A program made the translations under genes and the position numbers. Source: Pectobacterium carotovorum (lineage in GTDB: Bacteria; Pseudomonadota; Gammaproteobacteria; Enterobacterales; Enterobacteriaceae). From it: DNA of 64,000 bases. Every line of letters starts with the position of its first letter. The stretch's first letter is position 1. Positions 1-6,828 of the stretch are shown here, piece after piece. Below the pieces are notes generated by a model. The model saw only the letters and a list, made by a program, of their open reading frames with translations, ran no database searches and was not told the origin of the DNA. The stretch lies in contig NZ_JAXAFK010000001.1 of NCBI RefSeq assembly GCF_033898505.1, positions 248,001 through 312,000 of the forward strand. The letters are read 5' to 3'.

Positions 1-31
1 AATGATTTTTATGGTTACGATTTAAAATATA

Positions 32-51
32 GACAATAAATTTTAATTGTC
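32..51. promoter_or_regulatory. Inverted repeat upstream of parA-like gene
   Basis: GACAAT and ATTGTC face each other across an 8-base AT spacer, about 70 bases before the parA-like start. The position fits an operator or a small centromere-like site for the ParA/partner pair. No second copy was found, so the role is inference. The next segment (52-120) is AT-rich and ends with a GAGAGGA ribosome binding site just before the ATG. Confidence 0.3.
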
Positions 52-120
52 ATTATTTTCCTTTGCCTAAATGTGAGGGAATATATATTAATTAATGTGA
101 ATTAAACTAGAGAGGATAAT

Positions 121-1050
121 ATGGAAATAATTGCTGTTATAAATTATAAAGGTGGAGTCGGTAAGACTACAGTTACTTCAAACTTAGCGGCAGAACTTGC
201 TTTTCGTGGGAAAAAAGTTTTAGTTTTAGATATGGATGCTCAGGCCAGTTTAACTTTTTCTTTTTTAACCCCTGATTATTGGGATGAAAATTTAAAAAAT
301 AGCAGAACTATAAAGAATTGGTTCGACTGTATCAGTCAAGGGGAACAAACAATGCCCCTTTCTGAACTTCGAGTTAGGCCTTATTCTGTTAATAAAAGAT
401 TCAATACAGGTGGTTGCTTGGATTTAATTTCCTCTCACTTGGGACTAATTAATGTTGACCTAGAGTTAGCTACATTATTAAGTGGGGCCAGTCCAAATCA
501 AACAAGGAAAAAATACCTTAAAGTTCATGGAAAACTCAGAGAGGAGTTGCACTTGCTTGGAAAGGAAATGAATTACGATTTGGTTTTAATTGATTGCCCT
601 CCTAATTTTAATATTGTGACGAAAAATGCACTGATTGCATCTGATAAAATATTAATTCCTGCCAAACCAGATTATCTTTCTACACTAGGGATCGATTATT
701 TAAAACGTAGTGTTGATTCATTAATAAAAGATTTTAATTTCTACGCTGAGAAGGATGATGAGTTCGATAAGGTTAACCCGGAAATACTTGGTGTTATATT
801 TACCATGATCCAAATCTCCTCTGGAGAACCTATTTCCGCTCAAAAGCAATATATTTCTCAAACTAAGAGGCTTCATGTTCCTGTTTTTGAAACTACATTT
901 AGGGAAAATAAAACAATTTTTGCAGATGCTCCTCGTGATGGTATTCCCGTTGTCCTTAATTTGTATTCAAATCATACACATTCCGATATTGTTGATGAGA
1001 TCGAAGAGTTTGTTAATGAATTCTTGAAGAATATTGAGGAGGGGGTATGA
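121..1050 (+). CDS. ParA-family partition-type ATPase
   Basis: This 309-residue protein is a ParA/MinD-type P-loop ATPase. The deviant Walker A motif KGGVGKTT is at residues 10-17, the A' motif DMDAQAS at 37-43, and Walker B (DLVLIDCPP) lies near the middle. It has no N-terminal helix-turn-helix, so it is the short type that usually needs a separate DNA-binding partner. The ATG follows a strong GAGAGGA site. Its last codons overlap the next gene by 4 bases (ATGA), so the two are translationally coupled. The gene is strongly AT-rich compared with the core genes at the right of the window, which suggests horizontal acquisition. ParA proteins of this kind segregate plasmids, integrative elements or protein cargo; nothing here shows which. 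The family call is safe and the cargo is unknown. Confidence 0.9.
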   Translation: MEIIAVINYKGGVGKTTVTSNLAAELAFRGKKVLVLDMDAQASLTFSFLTPDYWDENLKNSRTIKNWFDCISQGEQTMPLSELRVRPYSVNKRFNTGGCLDLISSHLGLINVDLELATLLSGASPNQTRKKYLKVHGKLREELHLLGKEMNYDLVLIDCPPNFNIVTKNALIASDKILIPAKPDYLSTLGIDYLKRSVDSLIKDFNFYAEKDDEFDKVNPEILGVIFTMIQISSGEPISAQKQYISQTKRLHVPVFETTFRENKTIFADAPRDGIPVVLNLYSNHTHSDIVDEIEEFVNEFLKNIEEGV

Positions 1051-1442
1051 GTGAATTTAAAGTTTTTAAATCAGTATTTAAAGAACTTCAAGATGCTGTT
1101 AGTTATTTGACAGACTCTGACTTTGATAAAATATCTTCTGGTGATTATCATATCGTAATAAAATTACAAAAAAATAAGCAATCTAATTTAGAGGGTTCAG
1201 GAGGAAAGAATGGTCTTGATACAGATGGGGTTTTATTGATATTAAATAGTATTGATAGCAGAGAAGAGGGCGTTAAATTTCTTGAGGAAAGATTAAAAAC
1301 GAAGATTAATTTTGAAAGGTTTGCGAGATCGATTGATGTTGCTGTAATGAAAAGTGACCGATTAGAAAAAATCAGAGATAATATAATAGAGTCGACAATT
1401 GGTGCAAGGCTGAGATCAGAAGCTATACAAAACAAAAAATGA
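1047..1442 (+). CDS. Unknown protein coupled to ParA
   Basis: This 131-residue protein starts inside the parA-like stop codon region (ATGA overlap). I do not recognise the family. It lacks the ParB nuclease-like motif and has no clear ParB helix-turn-helix. A polar, glycine- and asparagine-rich stretch around residues 45-60 probably links an N-terminal and a C-terminal part. The C-terminal third is rich in Lys, Arg and Glu and looks helical. Gene order and coupling suggest it is the adaptor or DNA-binding partner of the ParA ATPase; that is inference. A strong terminator follows at once, so the two genes form a closed operon. Confidence 0.75.
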   Translation: MSEFKVFKSVFKELQDAVSYLTDSDFDKISSGDYHIVIKLQKNKQSNLEGSGGKNGLDTDGVLLILNSIDSREEGVKFLEERLKTKINFERFARSIDVAVMKSDRLEKIRDNIIESTIGARLRSEAIQNKK

Positions 1443-1446
1443 AGAT

Positions 1447-1474
1447 AGCCGCCGCAAGGCGGCTAATTTTTTTT
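1447..1474 (+). terminator. Rho-independent terminator after the parA operon
   Basis: A perfect 7-bp stem AGCCGCC/GGCGGCT with a GCAA loop is followed by a run of eight T. On the other strand the same hairpin is followed by a T-rich stretch, so it may also end the leftward small-ORF operon, whose stop codon lies in the T-run. Confidence 0.85.
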
Positions 1475-1637
1475 AAACTTCAGAATGATAATTCCGATAC
1501 AGGCAGTCGAGCCTTTCCCAGAGGATGAACGTCAGGATCTCTTTGACCTGCGACTGTTTGGTCTCGATTACTGCGTAGATCAACGCTCTGCACTGATCAA
1601 TGATTTCTTCTTGTTCTAGCGGGGTGTTATCGAACAT
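1473..1637 (-). CDS. Small unknown protein, 54 aa
   Basis: This ORF begins MFDNTPLEQEEIID and ends CLYRNYHSEV. It has a near-ideal ribosome binding site (GGAGGTGAG) a few bases before its ATG, which is the best evidence that it is translated. Residues 12-48 should form amphipathic helices with two Cys and one Trp. Its start overlaps the end of the upstream 37-aa ORF, so both come from one leftward transcript. I do not recognise the family. Short acidic proteins of this kind are common on phages and integrative elements; function is not assigned. Confidence 0.6.
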   Translation of the reverse strand: MFDNTPLEQEEIIDQCRALIYAVIETKQSQVKEILTFILWERLDCLYRNYHSEV

Positions 1638-1740
1638 AACTCACCTCCGTAGCTTGTTGCCAGAACAGATTAAAATAACGTTTAACTTGTTTAAGGTGCT
1701 GATCTTCCAGAAGGGAATTGCTAGACTTGCTGATAGCCAT
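1627..1740 (-). CDS. Small unknown protein, 37 aa
   Basis: This ORF begins MAISKSSNSLLEDQ, has an AAGAGG ribosome binding site 8 bases before the ATG, and ends 11 bases inside the next ORF. The protein is basic and mostly helical (QHLKQVKRYFNLFWQQA). It is the first gene of a two-gene leftward unit whose promoter must lie in the 136 bases shared with the divergent RHH regulator gene. A toxin/antitoxin or phage-control role can be imagined, but nothing in the sequence shows it. Confidence 0.5.
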   Translation of the reverse strand: MAISKSSNSLLEDQHLKQVKRYFNLFWQQATEVSYVR

Positions 1741-1833
1741 ATCGTTAACCTCTTAACGGTGTGGTTAGCCCCTGTCTGGTATTGCATTACCTTTCAGGGG
1801 CGAAACTGGTGATGAGTGTAGGGTTTGTGATAG

Positions 1834-1876
1834 GGTACGTACCTATGAAACCAAGCATAGTTAAAAAGGTACGTAC
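1834..1876. promoter_or_regulatory. Paired GGTACGTAC operator-like sites
   Basis: A perfect 10-bp palindrome GGTACGTACC sits at 1834-1843, and GGTACGTAC recurs at 1868-1876, touching the start codon of the RHH gene. The centres are 34 bases apart, about three helical turns. RHH regulators usually bind short tandem palindromes in their own promoters, so these are good candidates for the autoregulatory operators of the 1877 gene. The same region must also hold the promoter of the leftward small ORFs. Confidence 0.55.
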
Positions 1877-2071
1877 ATGTCAACGATAAAACGTGATACG
1901 AAGAAATCTTCGTCAACAGGTAAATCACCGACTTTCCAGATACGCATCTCGCCTGAGCTACGTGAACAGCTAGATGAAGTCGTAGCAAAAGAAGGTGTCA
2001 GCCTCGGCAACTGGTTCAAAGAACTTGCCCGTCAGGAATTGAGAAAGCAGGGGATTGAGCCGAAGGGCTAA
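1877..2071 (+). CDS. Ribbon-helix-helix (Arc-like) DNA-binding protein
   Basis: The 64-residue protein has a basic, Ser/Lys-rich N-terminal tail of about 17 residues. A beta strand (PTFQIRI), helix A (SPELREQLDEVVAKEG) and helix B (SLGNWFKELARQELRKQ) follow, which is the Arc/CopG ribbon-helix-helix plan. Such proteins bind DNA as dimers through the paired strands. The start is fixed by the operator-like repeat that ends right at the ATG. The gene is divergent from two tiny ORFs that it may control. A decayed second copy of its 3' half lies at 3872-3960, so the module was duplicated in this island. Antitoxins also use this fold, but no toxin gene follows within 160 bases. Confidence 0.75.
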   Translation: MSTIKRDTKKSSSTGKSPTFQIRISPELREQLDEVVAKEGVSLGNWFKELARQELRKQGIEPKG

Positions 2072-2232
2072 TATTAAATATATTCGTTACTTACTATCCG
2101 AAGCTCATTCCAGTGAATGATTTAACATTTACTAAATAAATTTAATACATTCGGCAATGCTAATAAAATTCAAACATTAAGTTAGGTCATTGTTGTGAAA
2201 AATTATTGGCATTACCTGCATTGGGAGCAAAA

Positions 2233-2694
2233 ATGGGACATTTTATCACACTACTTATTGTTGCATTAGTTAGCGCATGCTCTGGTGCTTACTTGACCCT
2301 TCTCAAGGGTAAGAGAGAACGGCTATGGTCAGATCGATATGAGGCACTCAGAGAAATTGTTCTTGCCCTTGGGACAGTCGAATCTCGGTTTTCTTCTTCA
2401 CACATGGGGCTGTTAGGTGTCAGTGTAATTAGTCGGGCAGAGAGTAATAAACTATCTGAGGAGTGGCCTGTTGCTATGCATACGCTTCGCCAGAATATAG
2501 CTAAGCTCAGACTGTTGTTTAAATATACTGACATTTCAGCATTTGATGAGGCAGTTGTTGAACTCAATTCAGCCTTCACGGATGTATATCATGGTAATCC
2601 GGTTGATATGCCAGAACACCATGAGGCTATTGCTATTAAGGCTAAAGCGGCAGCAGAGGCTGCTATAGCGATAGGTCAGAAACATTGCCTCTGA
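2233..2694 (+). CDS. Small membrane-anchored unknown protein
   Basis: I choose the ATG at 2233 (MGHFITLLIVALVSACSG), which has a GGAG site 7 bases upstream, rather than a TTG 27 bases earlier. The 153-residue product has one N-terminal hydrophobic segment (residues 3-20), then a basic stretch (KGKRERLWSDRYEALRE) and a cytoplasmic helical domain of about 110 residues. This signal-anchor plan resembles many island- and phage-encoded proteins of unknown function. A lipobox reading (ALVSAC) is possible but imperfect. No family was recognised. Confidence 0.65.
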   Translation: MGHFITLLIVALVSACSGAYLTLLKGKRERLWSDRYEALREIVLALGTVESRFSSSHMGLLGVSVISRAESNKLSEEWPVAMHTLRQNIAKLRLLFKYTDISAFDEAVVELNSAFTDVYHGNPVDMPEHHEAIAIKAKAAAEAAIAIGQKHCL

Positions 2695-2773
2695 ATATCG
2701 GTTTATTTTGCTACAAAATATAGCAAGATTGAACTAATAAATATTAGCTCACCACAACAATGATTTATTAACC

Positions 2774-2799
2774 ACAGAAGGGCGTTTCTGCCCCTCTGT
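2774..2799. terminator. Imperfect hairpin between convergent genes
   Basis: ACAGAAGGGC pairs with GCCCCTCTGT around a TTTCT loop, with one mismatch. It lies between the end of the membrane-anchored protein gene and the end of the leftward 80-aa gene, so a bidirectional terminator role fits. Neither strand has a good T-run after it. Confidence 0.4.
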
Positions 2800-2808
2800 A
2801 GTTCCATC

Positions 2809-3051
2809 TTATTTTGTCGCTTGTGCTAACACCGTAGCAGCAAGCTGTTTTGTTAGCTCTGCTGAGCGGGGATTATCAAGAGCTTTAGCAGCAATAGTTT
2901 CCATTTTATCGCTGGTGTGGCTGGAGGCTGCTCGTTGAGAAAGAGCTGAGGCCGCAAGCTGTTTCTGTAATTTAGATGCATTCGAGTTGTTTAAGGTTTG
3001 ACCAGCAATAGAAGCAATTTCACTCGACGTTTGTTTAGGGTTTTTTGCCAT
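2809..3051 (-). CDS. 80-aa protein made of two tandem repeats
   Basis: The protein has a lysine/threonine tail and then two copies of a roughly 30-residue Ala-rich unit. The first runs from IASIAGQTLNNSNASKLQKQ and the second from IAAKALDNPRSAELTKQ, each ending LAA-LAQ-like. Both copies predict as amphipathic helices. An AAGGA site lies 6-7 bases before the ATG. Short proteins of this style recur in enterobacterial islands, but I know no function. It is cytoplasmic by sequence, and no partner gene is adjacent. Confidence 0.65.
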   Translation of the reverse strand: MAKNPKQTSSEIASIAGQTLNNSNASKLQKQLAASALSQRAASSHTSDKMETIAAKALDNPRSAELTKQLAATVLAQATK

Positions 3052-3871
3052 GCTTTAATCCTTTACAGAGGTTTATAGGTCTTATGTAGTGCTGGATTTA
3101 ATTTTTTGGCACTACATATAGTATTTAAGATAACCCTGACCGTTTCGCTTTACAATGCCGACTTTAAACTTTGCTGTATAAATTTACAGCGTGTCGTTGT
3201 CTTGGCATTTTATCCTGAATGCTAGGTTTATTTTGATTTTTTTCAGACTATTTGGCTGGCATTTTTGGGCGTTATTTATTCTTTTTTAGTGTTTCAATAC
3301 AGGGGATTGAACGGAAGGGGTAACGACACTTTTATTCCTGAAAATGTAGCCTAGGTGTATACTAAAAATCAGTAATTAAAAAATTATCCTATATTTATCA
3401 ATAATTAATATATAAAAATCAATACTGCTGCATCATGGGGGTGTGGGCAGTGAAATCCTTGTCGGTAGAATCTTTCATATTGATTTTACTCAGTCTTAAC
3501 GCTTTTGTTCGTTCAGGTGATGGCGCAGGGTCGGATGGTCAACCTTGCTGGTGGCGTGTCACCTGAGCATTGAAATGGAATGCCAGAAGTATACTGACTG
3601 ACGGATGAAAAACATCACCCGCGAATGCGTTATCTTACCACCGGTGGCCGTTATTTGGCGTCAGACGACGTTACCAGACTGAGACAGGGATGCGTATGCG
3701 ATTTTTCCACTATTGCTCCGGCGCGCGAGTCGGCTCGCAAGTTTGCCTGGAAAAGGTATAAGGTCGATAAGGTGAGGATTAAGTCAAATCGGGGAACAAT
3801 CAATGTTATTGAGCTTATAATGGGGGGACATTTCTGCCTAATGCCGCAATCAACCATAGGGTAAGATTGCA
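3052..3871. other. Region without a convincing gene (island decay)
   Basis: This stretch is AT-rich to about 3440 and more GC-balanced afterwards. A 79-codon open frame at 3625-3864 has no ribosome binding site and no recognisable product. On the minus strand near 3495-3575 one frame reads HATSKVDHPTLRHHLNEQKR, which resembles a helix-turn-helix fragment but has stops on both sides. Together with the broken RHH copy that follows, I read the region as decayed mobile-element DNA. Confidence 0.4.
3720..3744 (+). repeat. 25-bp direct repeat, copy 1
   Basis: GGCGCGCGAGTCGGCTCGCAAGTTT recurs at 4217-4241 with four or five differences. Translated in the open frame it gives A-R-E-S-A-R-K-F, against A-R-E-A-A-R-N-F in the second copy. 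The pair looks like two remnants of one duplicated coding segment. Confidence 0.45.
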
Positions 3872-3960
3872 GTAGCAAAGAAGGTATCAGCCTGGATAAC
3901 GCGTTAAAGGAATCTGTCCGTAAAGTGTTTCGCAAACAGGAATTGAGCCAAAGGGCGAAA
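3872..3960 (+). pseudogene. Degenerate copy of the RHH regulator gene 3' half
   Basis: The segment GTAGCAAAGAAGGTATCAGC to AATTGAGCCAAAGGGCGAAA aligns with 1982-2071, the last 30 codons of the intact RHH gene. It differs by many substitutions and at least two one-base deletions, so no frame is kept. The 5' half, including the beta strand that contacts DNA, is missing. It is the clearest sign that this island carried two copies of the regulator and lost one. Confidence 0.65.
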
Positions 3961-4041
3961 ATTTAGCTGATTAGCAAAACAAACAGCCAAGGAAATGGTA
4001 TTAATGGTTATCAATGTTCTTTAACGTCAAGGATGCGAAAT

Positions 4042-4212
4042 ATGGACAATTACCTAAATAGAAATAGCGTTAATAATCAATATTTTTTGGCTATGGCTCA
4101 GGCAGCCGCGTTTGATCTAATAAAGGCGGCCAGAATTGTTTCCTCTCGCCATATTAACGATCTCTTTCTTAAAGCAAAATTTGAGGATGAAATTCGGCGT
4201 TTCCCACAATAG
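4042..4212 (+). CDS. Small unknown protein, 56 aa
   Basis: An AAGGA site sits about 8 bases before the ATG. The product (MDNYLNRNSVNNQYFLAMAQ at the start, EDEIRRFPQ at the end) is polar at the N-terminus, then helical with an Ala-rich middle and a basic C-terminal half. After the stop the sequence continues in another frame with the second copy of the 25-bp repeat, so this may be the intact front part of a longer, broken gene. No family was recognised. Confidence 0.4.
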   Translation: MDNYLNRNSVNNQYFLAMAQAAAFDLIKAARIVSSRHINDLFLKAKFEDEIRRFPQ

Positions 4213-4216
4213 TCTA

Positions 4217-4241
4217 GGCGCGCGAGGCCGCTCGTAATTTT
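4217..4241 (+). repeat. 25-bp direct repeat, copy 2
   Basis: This is the partner of the 3720-3744 repeat. It lies between the 56-aa ORF and the glutathione S-transferase gene, close to where AT-rich island sequence gives way to ordinary chromosomal composition. Confidence 0.4.
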
Positions 4242-4275
4242 TCTAAAGTATGGCGTTATGCCTCGCGCTGATCTC

Positions 4276-4905
4276 TTATTCTGCGCGTGATTCAATGTCC
4301 TGAACTTTCTGCCAGCTAGGCAGGTTTTTCAGGCGCAGCGAGTAGCGCTGAATATTCGGGAATCGTTCTCCAGGAACGAGCCGTTCGACGACAGTATTAA
4401 TCACGAAGCCCAGCATAATATCCGCGCCGCTCAGTTTATCGCCCACGATAAATTCCCTTGCAGACAGTATGTCGTCTAAAAATGAAAAGACTTTCTCGAA
4501 TTCGTTGTCAGCGTAATCCTCAAGGAAATTCAGCGTGGTGCCGGTATTTTTTTCAAACTCGCCAAAGATCTTCAATAAAACCGGGAGCATGGCGGAGCTT
4601 TCCGCAAAGTGTATCCATTGCAGATAGTCAATGTATTCGGCCGAGTTTGCATCCGGGGCCAGATGTTTTGCATGGCGATTGATCAGGTATTCAACGATAG
4701 CGCCGGATTCTGCGATGATCTTGCCATCTTCTTCAAGCAACGGCGATTTACCTAAAGGATGTATCGCTCTCAATGAGGCTGGTGCTAAATGCGTTTTTGC
4801 ATCCCGCTGGTATCTGACTAGTTCATAAGGTATCCCCGCTTCCTCAAGCAGCCAGAGGATACGAACAGACCGTGAATCATTAAGATGGTGCAATGTTAAT
4901 CCCAT
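4276..4905 (-). CDS. Glutathione S-transferase family protein
   Basis: From the ATG at 4905 (MGLTLHHLNDSRSVRILWLL) the protein is 209 residues, normal for a bacterial GST. That start has an AAGGAA site 7-8 bases upstream; an in-frame ATG 14 codons earlier has no support. The N-terminal thioredoxin-like domain holds the cis-Pro segment (HPLGKSPLLEEDGK) and the glutathione-binding ESGAIVEYL motif. The C-terminal half is all-helical with the N-capping-like LSGADIMLGF. GSTs conjugate or reduce electrophiles in the cytoplasm; the substrate cannot be told. It stands alone, with a gap of about 195 bases to fecE, and marks the start of normal chromosomal composition after the island. Confidence 0.88.
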   Translation of the reverse strand: MGLTLHHLNDSRSVRILWLLEEAGIPYELVRYQRDAKTHLAPASLRAIHPLGKSPLLEEDGKIIAESGAIVEYLINRHAKHLAPDANSAEYIDYLQWIHFAESSAMLPVLLKIFGEFEKNTGTTLNFLEDYADNEFEKVFSFLDDILSAREFIVGDKLSGADIMLGFVINTVVERLVPGERFPNIQRYSLRLKNLPSWQKVQDIESRAE

Positions 4906-5100
4906 ATCGCGTTTCCTTAAGTCCTGATGGTTTGAGCTCGTCGCCATGATGTTGTTCCCACTGCGTGTGTTGATTCCATGTCATACAGGCAGAGTAACGG
5001 TTCCGGTAGTTTGCGGCTAACAAGGCTATTTTTGAGGGGGCATAAATATTTTTATGAGGTAATAACGACCATGAATGATGGACAAAAACGTGACCTGCCA

Positions 5101-5868
5101 TCACCGCACCACACACATCGGTTGGCCTGATACGGGGTCGGCGTGGATCTCCGCCTCAATGCTGAACACCTGCTGGAGTAATGCCGGTTTCATGACCTCG
5201 TGCGGTGAACCCTGCGCCATCACGCGCCCGCCTGCCAGAATCACCAGATGATCGCAGTAGCGGCTGGCCTGATTCAGATCGTGCAGGACGGTCACGATCG
5301 TTTTGCCAGCCTGATTGAGTTCACGCAGCAGCTTCATTAACTCGACCTGATGATTGATGTCGAGGTAGGTTGTCGGTTCATCGAGCAGGACGACGGGCGT
5401 ATCCTGCGCCAGCAGCATCGCCAGAAACGCCCGCTGACACTGTCCACCGGACAAATCGGTTAACCGCTTGTCGGCGAGGTCGACGATGTGCGTTTTCTCC
5501 ATCGCGAGCTGCACGCGCTGGCGATCGTCCTGCGATAACCGTCCCCATAGCGATAGCCAGGGGCTGCGTCCGTAGGCCACCATGTCACGCACGGTGATCC
5601 CCTCTGGCGTCAAATGCTGCTGCGGCAATAGCGCCAGATGGCGTGAGAGCTGGCGGGCAGAGAACGCAGAGAGCGGCTTGCCGTTGAGCTGAATAGCGCC
5701 GGATTCCGGGGTAAGCAGTTTGGCGAAGCACTTCAGCAGCGTTGATTTACCGCAGCCGTTGGGGCCGAGCAGGGCGGTAATTTTTCCGGCGGGTAGCGAC
5801 AGCGACAATCCGTCAAGAATACGCTTGTCGCCATAGCCCGCCGTCAGGTTTTGTGTTGTCAGTTCCAT
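5101..5868 (-). CDS. fecE: Ferric citrate ABC transporter ATPase FecE
   Basis: This 255-residue ABC ATPase is the last gene of the fec operon. It shows Walker A GPNGCGKST, a Q-loop (LLPQQH), signature LSGGQCQRA, Walker B VVLLDEPTT and switch His (VLHDLNQ). FecE powers import of iron from periplasmic FecB through the FecC/FecD channel. It starts immediately after fecD stops, and order and length match the Escherichia coli system. Expression should follow FecI-dependent transcription from the fecA promoter. Confidence 0.95.
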   Translation of the reverse strand: MELTTQNLTAGYGDKRILDGLSLSLPAGKITALLGPNGCGKSTLLKCFAKLLTPESGAIQLNGKPLSAFSARQLSRHLALLPQQHLTPEGITVRDMVAYGRSPWLSLWGRLSQDDRQRVQLAMEKTHIVDLADKRLTDLSGGQCQRAFLAMLLAQDTPVVLLDEPTTYLDINHQVELMKLLRELNQAGKTIVTVLHDLNQASRYCDHLVILAGGRVMAQGSPHEVMKPALLQQVFSIEAEIHADPVSGQPMCVVR

Positions 5869-6828
5869 TTAGCGCATTCTCACGAGAAGCCAAAAAAACC
5901 AGGGCGCGCCGATAATGGCGGTGAGCACCCCTGCGGGTAATTCCATCGGCGGGTTCAGCGTGCGTGCCAGCAGATCGGCAAGCAGCAATACCAGCGCACC
6001 AGCAGCGGCAGAAGCAGGAAGGAGCCAGCGGTGCCGTCCCCCCACCAGATAGCGGATCAGATGCGGTACCACGAGGCTGATAAAACCGATGGGCCCGCAG
6101 ACGGCCACGCTGGTTGCGGCGAGCGCGACGGCAAGCGCCAGCCCCCAGAACTGAATGCGCCTGATGTTGACGCCCAGCGTGCTGGCGCGGTCGTCGCCCA
6201 GCGCTAACAAATCCAGATCGCGGCAAAATCGCAGACTGAGCGGAATGAGCACGCAGAGGACAGGCAACGCGACCATGACGAATGACCAGTCGCGCCCCCA
6301 CAGGCTACCCGTCAGCCACAGCAGCGCGTTGTTGATATCCTGTGGGCGAGAGAGAATCAGGTAGTCGGTGATGCTTGCCCAGGTCGCGGACAGTGCGACG
6401 CCGATCAGTGCCAGCCGCATCGGGGATGATGTTCCTGCAATCAGTCTCAGCAGCAGTAGCCCGGCGATGCCGCCAAGGAACGCGAGAAGCGGCAGCCAAA
6501 TCACCGGCAGCGCAGGCACCAGCATCAGTGCGCCGACGGTCGCCAGACTCGCCGCGTGGTTCACGCCGAGAATATCCGGTGATGCCAGCGGGTTACGCAC
6601 AATCCCTTGCACCAACACGCCGGAAATGGCCAGCGCGGCGCCGACAAACAGCGCCAGCAGCACGCGTGGCAGGCGATACTGCGTCAGCACATAATGATGT
6701 TCGCTGGCGCTGTGCCAGCCGCTCATCAGCGCCGACCACGGCAGCGGAATCGCGCCCATGCGCAGCGACAGAAGGCCGGTCGTCAGTAGCAGCAGTGTAA
6801 TCAAAACAAACACAATAACGGGGCGCAT
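5869..6828 (-). CDS. fecD: Ferric citrate permease subunit FecD
   Basis: The 319-residue inner-membrane protein is rich in hydrophobic helices, as expected for a BtuC/FecCD-type permease with about ten segments. The motif GVNIRRIQFWGLALAVA before the C-terminal helices, and the GPIGFISLVVPHLIR segment that contacts the ATPase, are characteristic of the family. The ATG overlaps the last base of fecC. With FecC it forms the channel through which iron released from citrate passes. Confidence 0.94.
   Translation of the reverse strand: MRPVIVFVLITLLLLTTGLLSLRMGAIPLPWSALMSGWHSASEHHYVLTQYRLPRVLLALFVGAALAISGVLVQGIVRNPLASPDILGVNHAASLATVGALMLVPALPVIWLPLLAFLGGIAGLLLLRLIAGTSSPMRLALIGVALSATWASITDYLILSRPQDINNALLWLTGSLWGRDWSFVMVALPVLCVLIPLSLRFCRDLDLLALGDDRASTLGVNIRRIQFWGLALAVALAATSVAVCGPIGFISLVVPHLIRYLVGGRHRWLLPASAAAGALVLLLADLLARTLNPPMELPAGVLTAIIGAPWFFWLLVRMR

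Noticed and set aside
1473..1740. The two small ORFs as a known toxin-antitoxin pair
   Set aside because: Neither protein resembles a toxin or antitoxin family I know, and the RHH gene is divergent rather than in the same operon.
3625..3864. 79-codon open frame as a gene
   Set aside because: There is no ribosome binding site, no recognisable product, and it includes part of a repeat remnant in decayed DNA.
4880..5116. 78-codon minus-strand frame between GST and fecE
   Set aside because: It overlaps the GST start region, has no ribosome site and no family resemblance.
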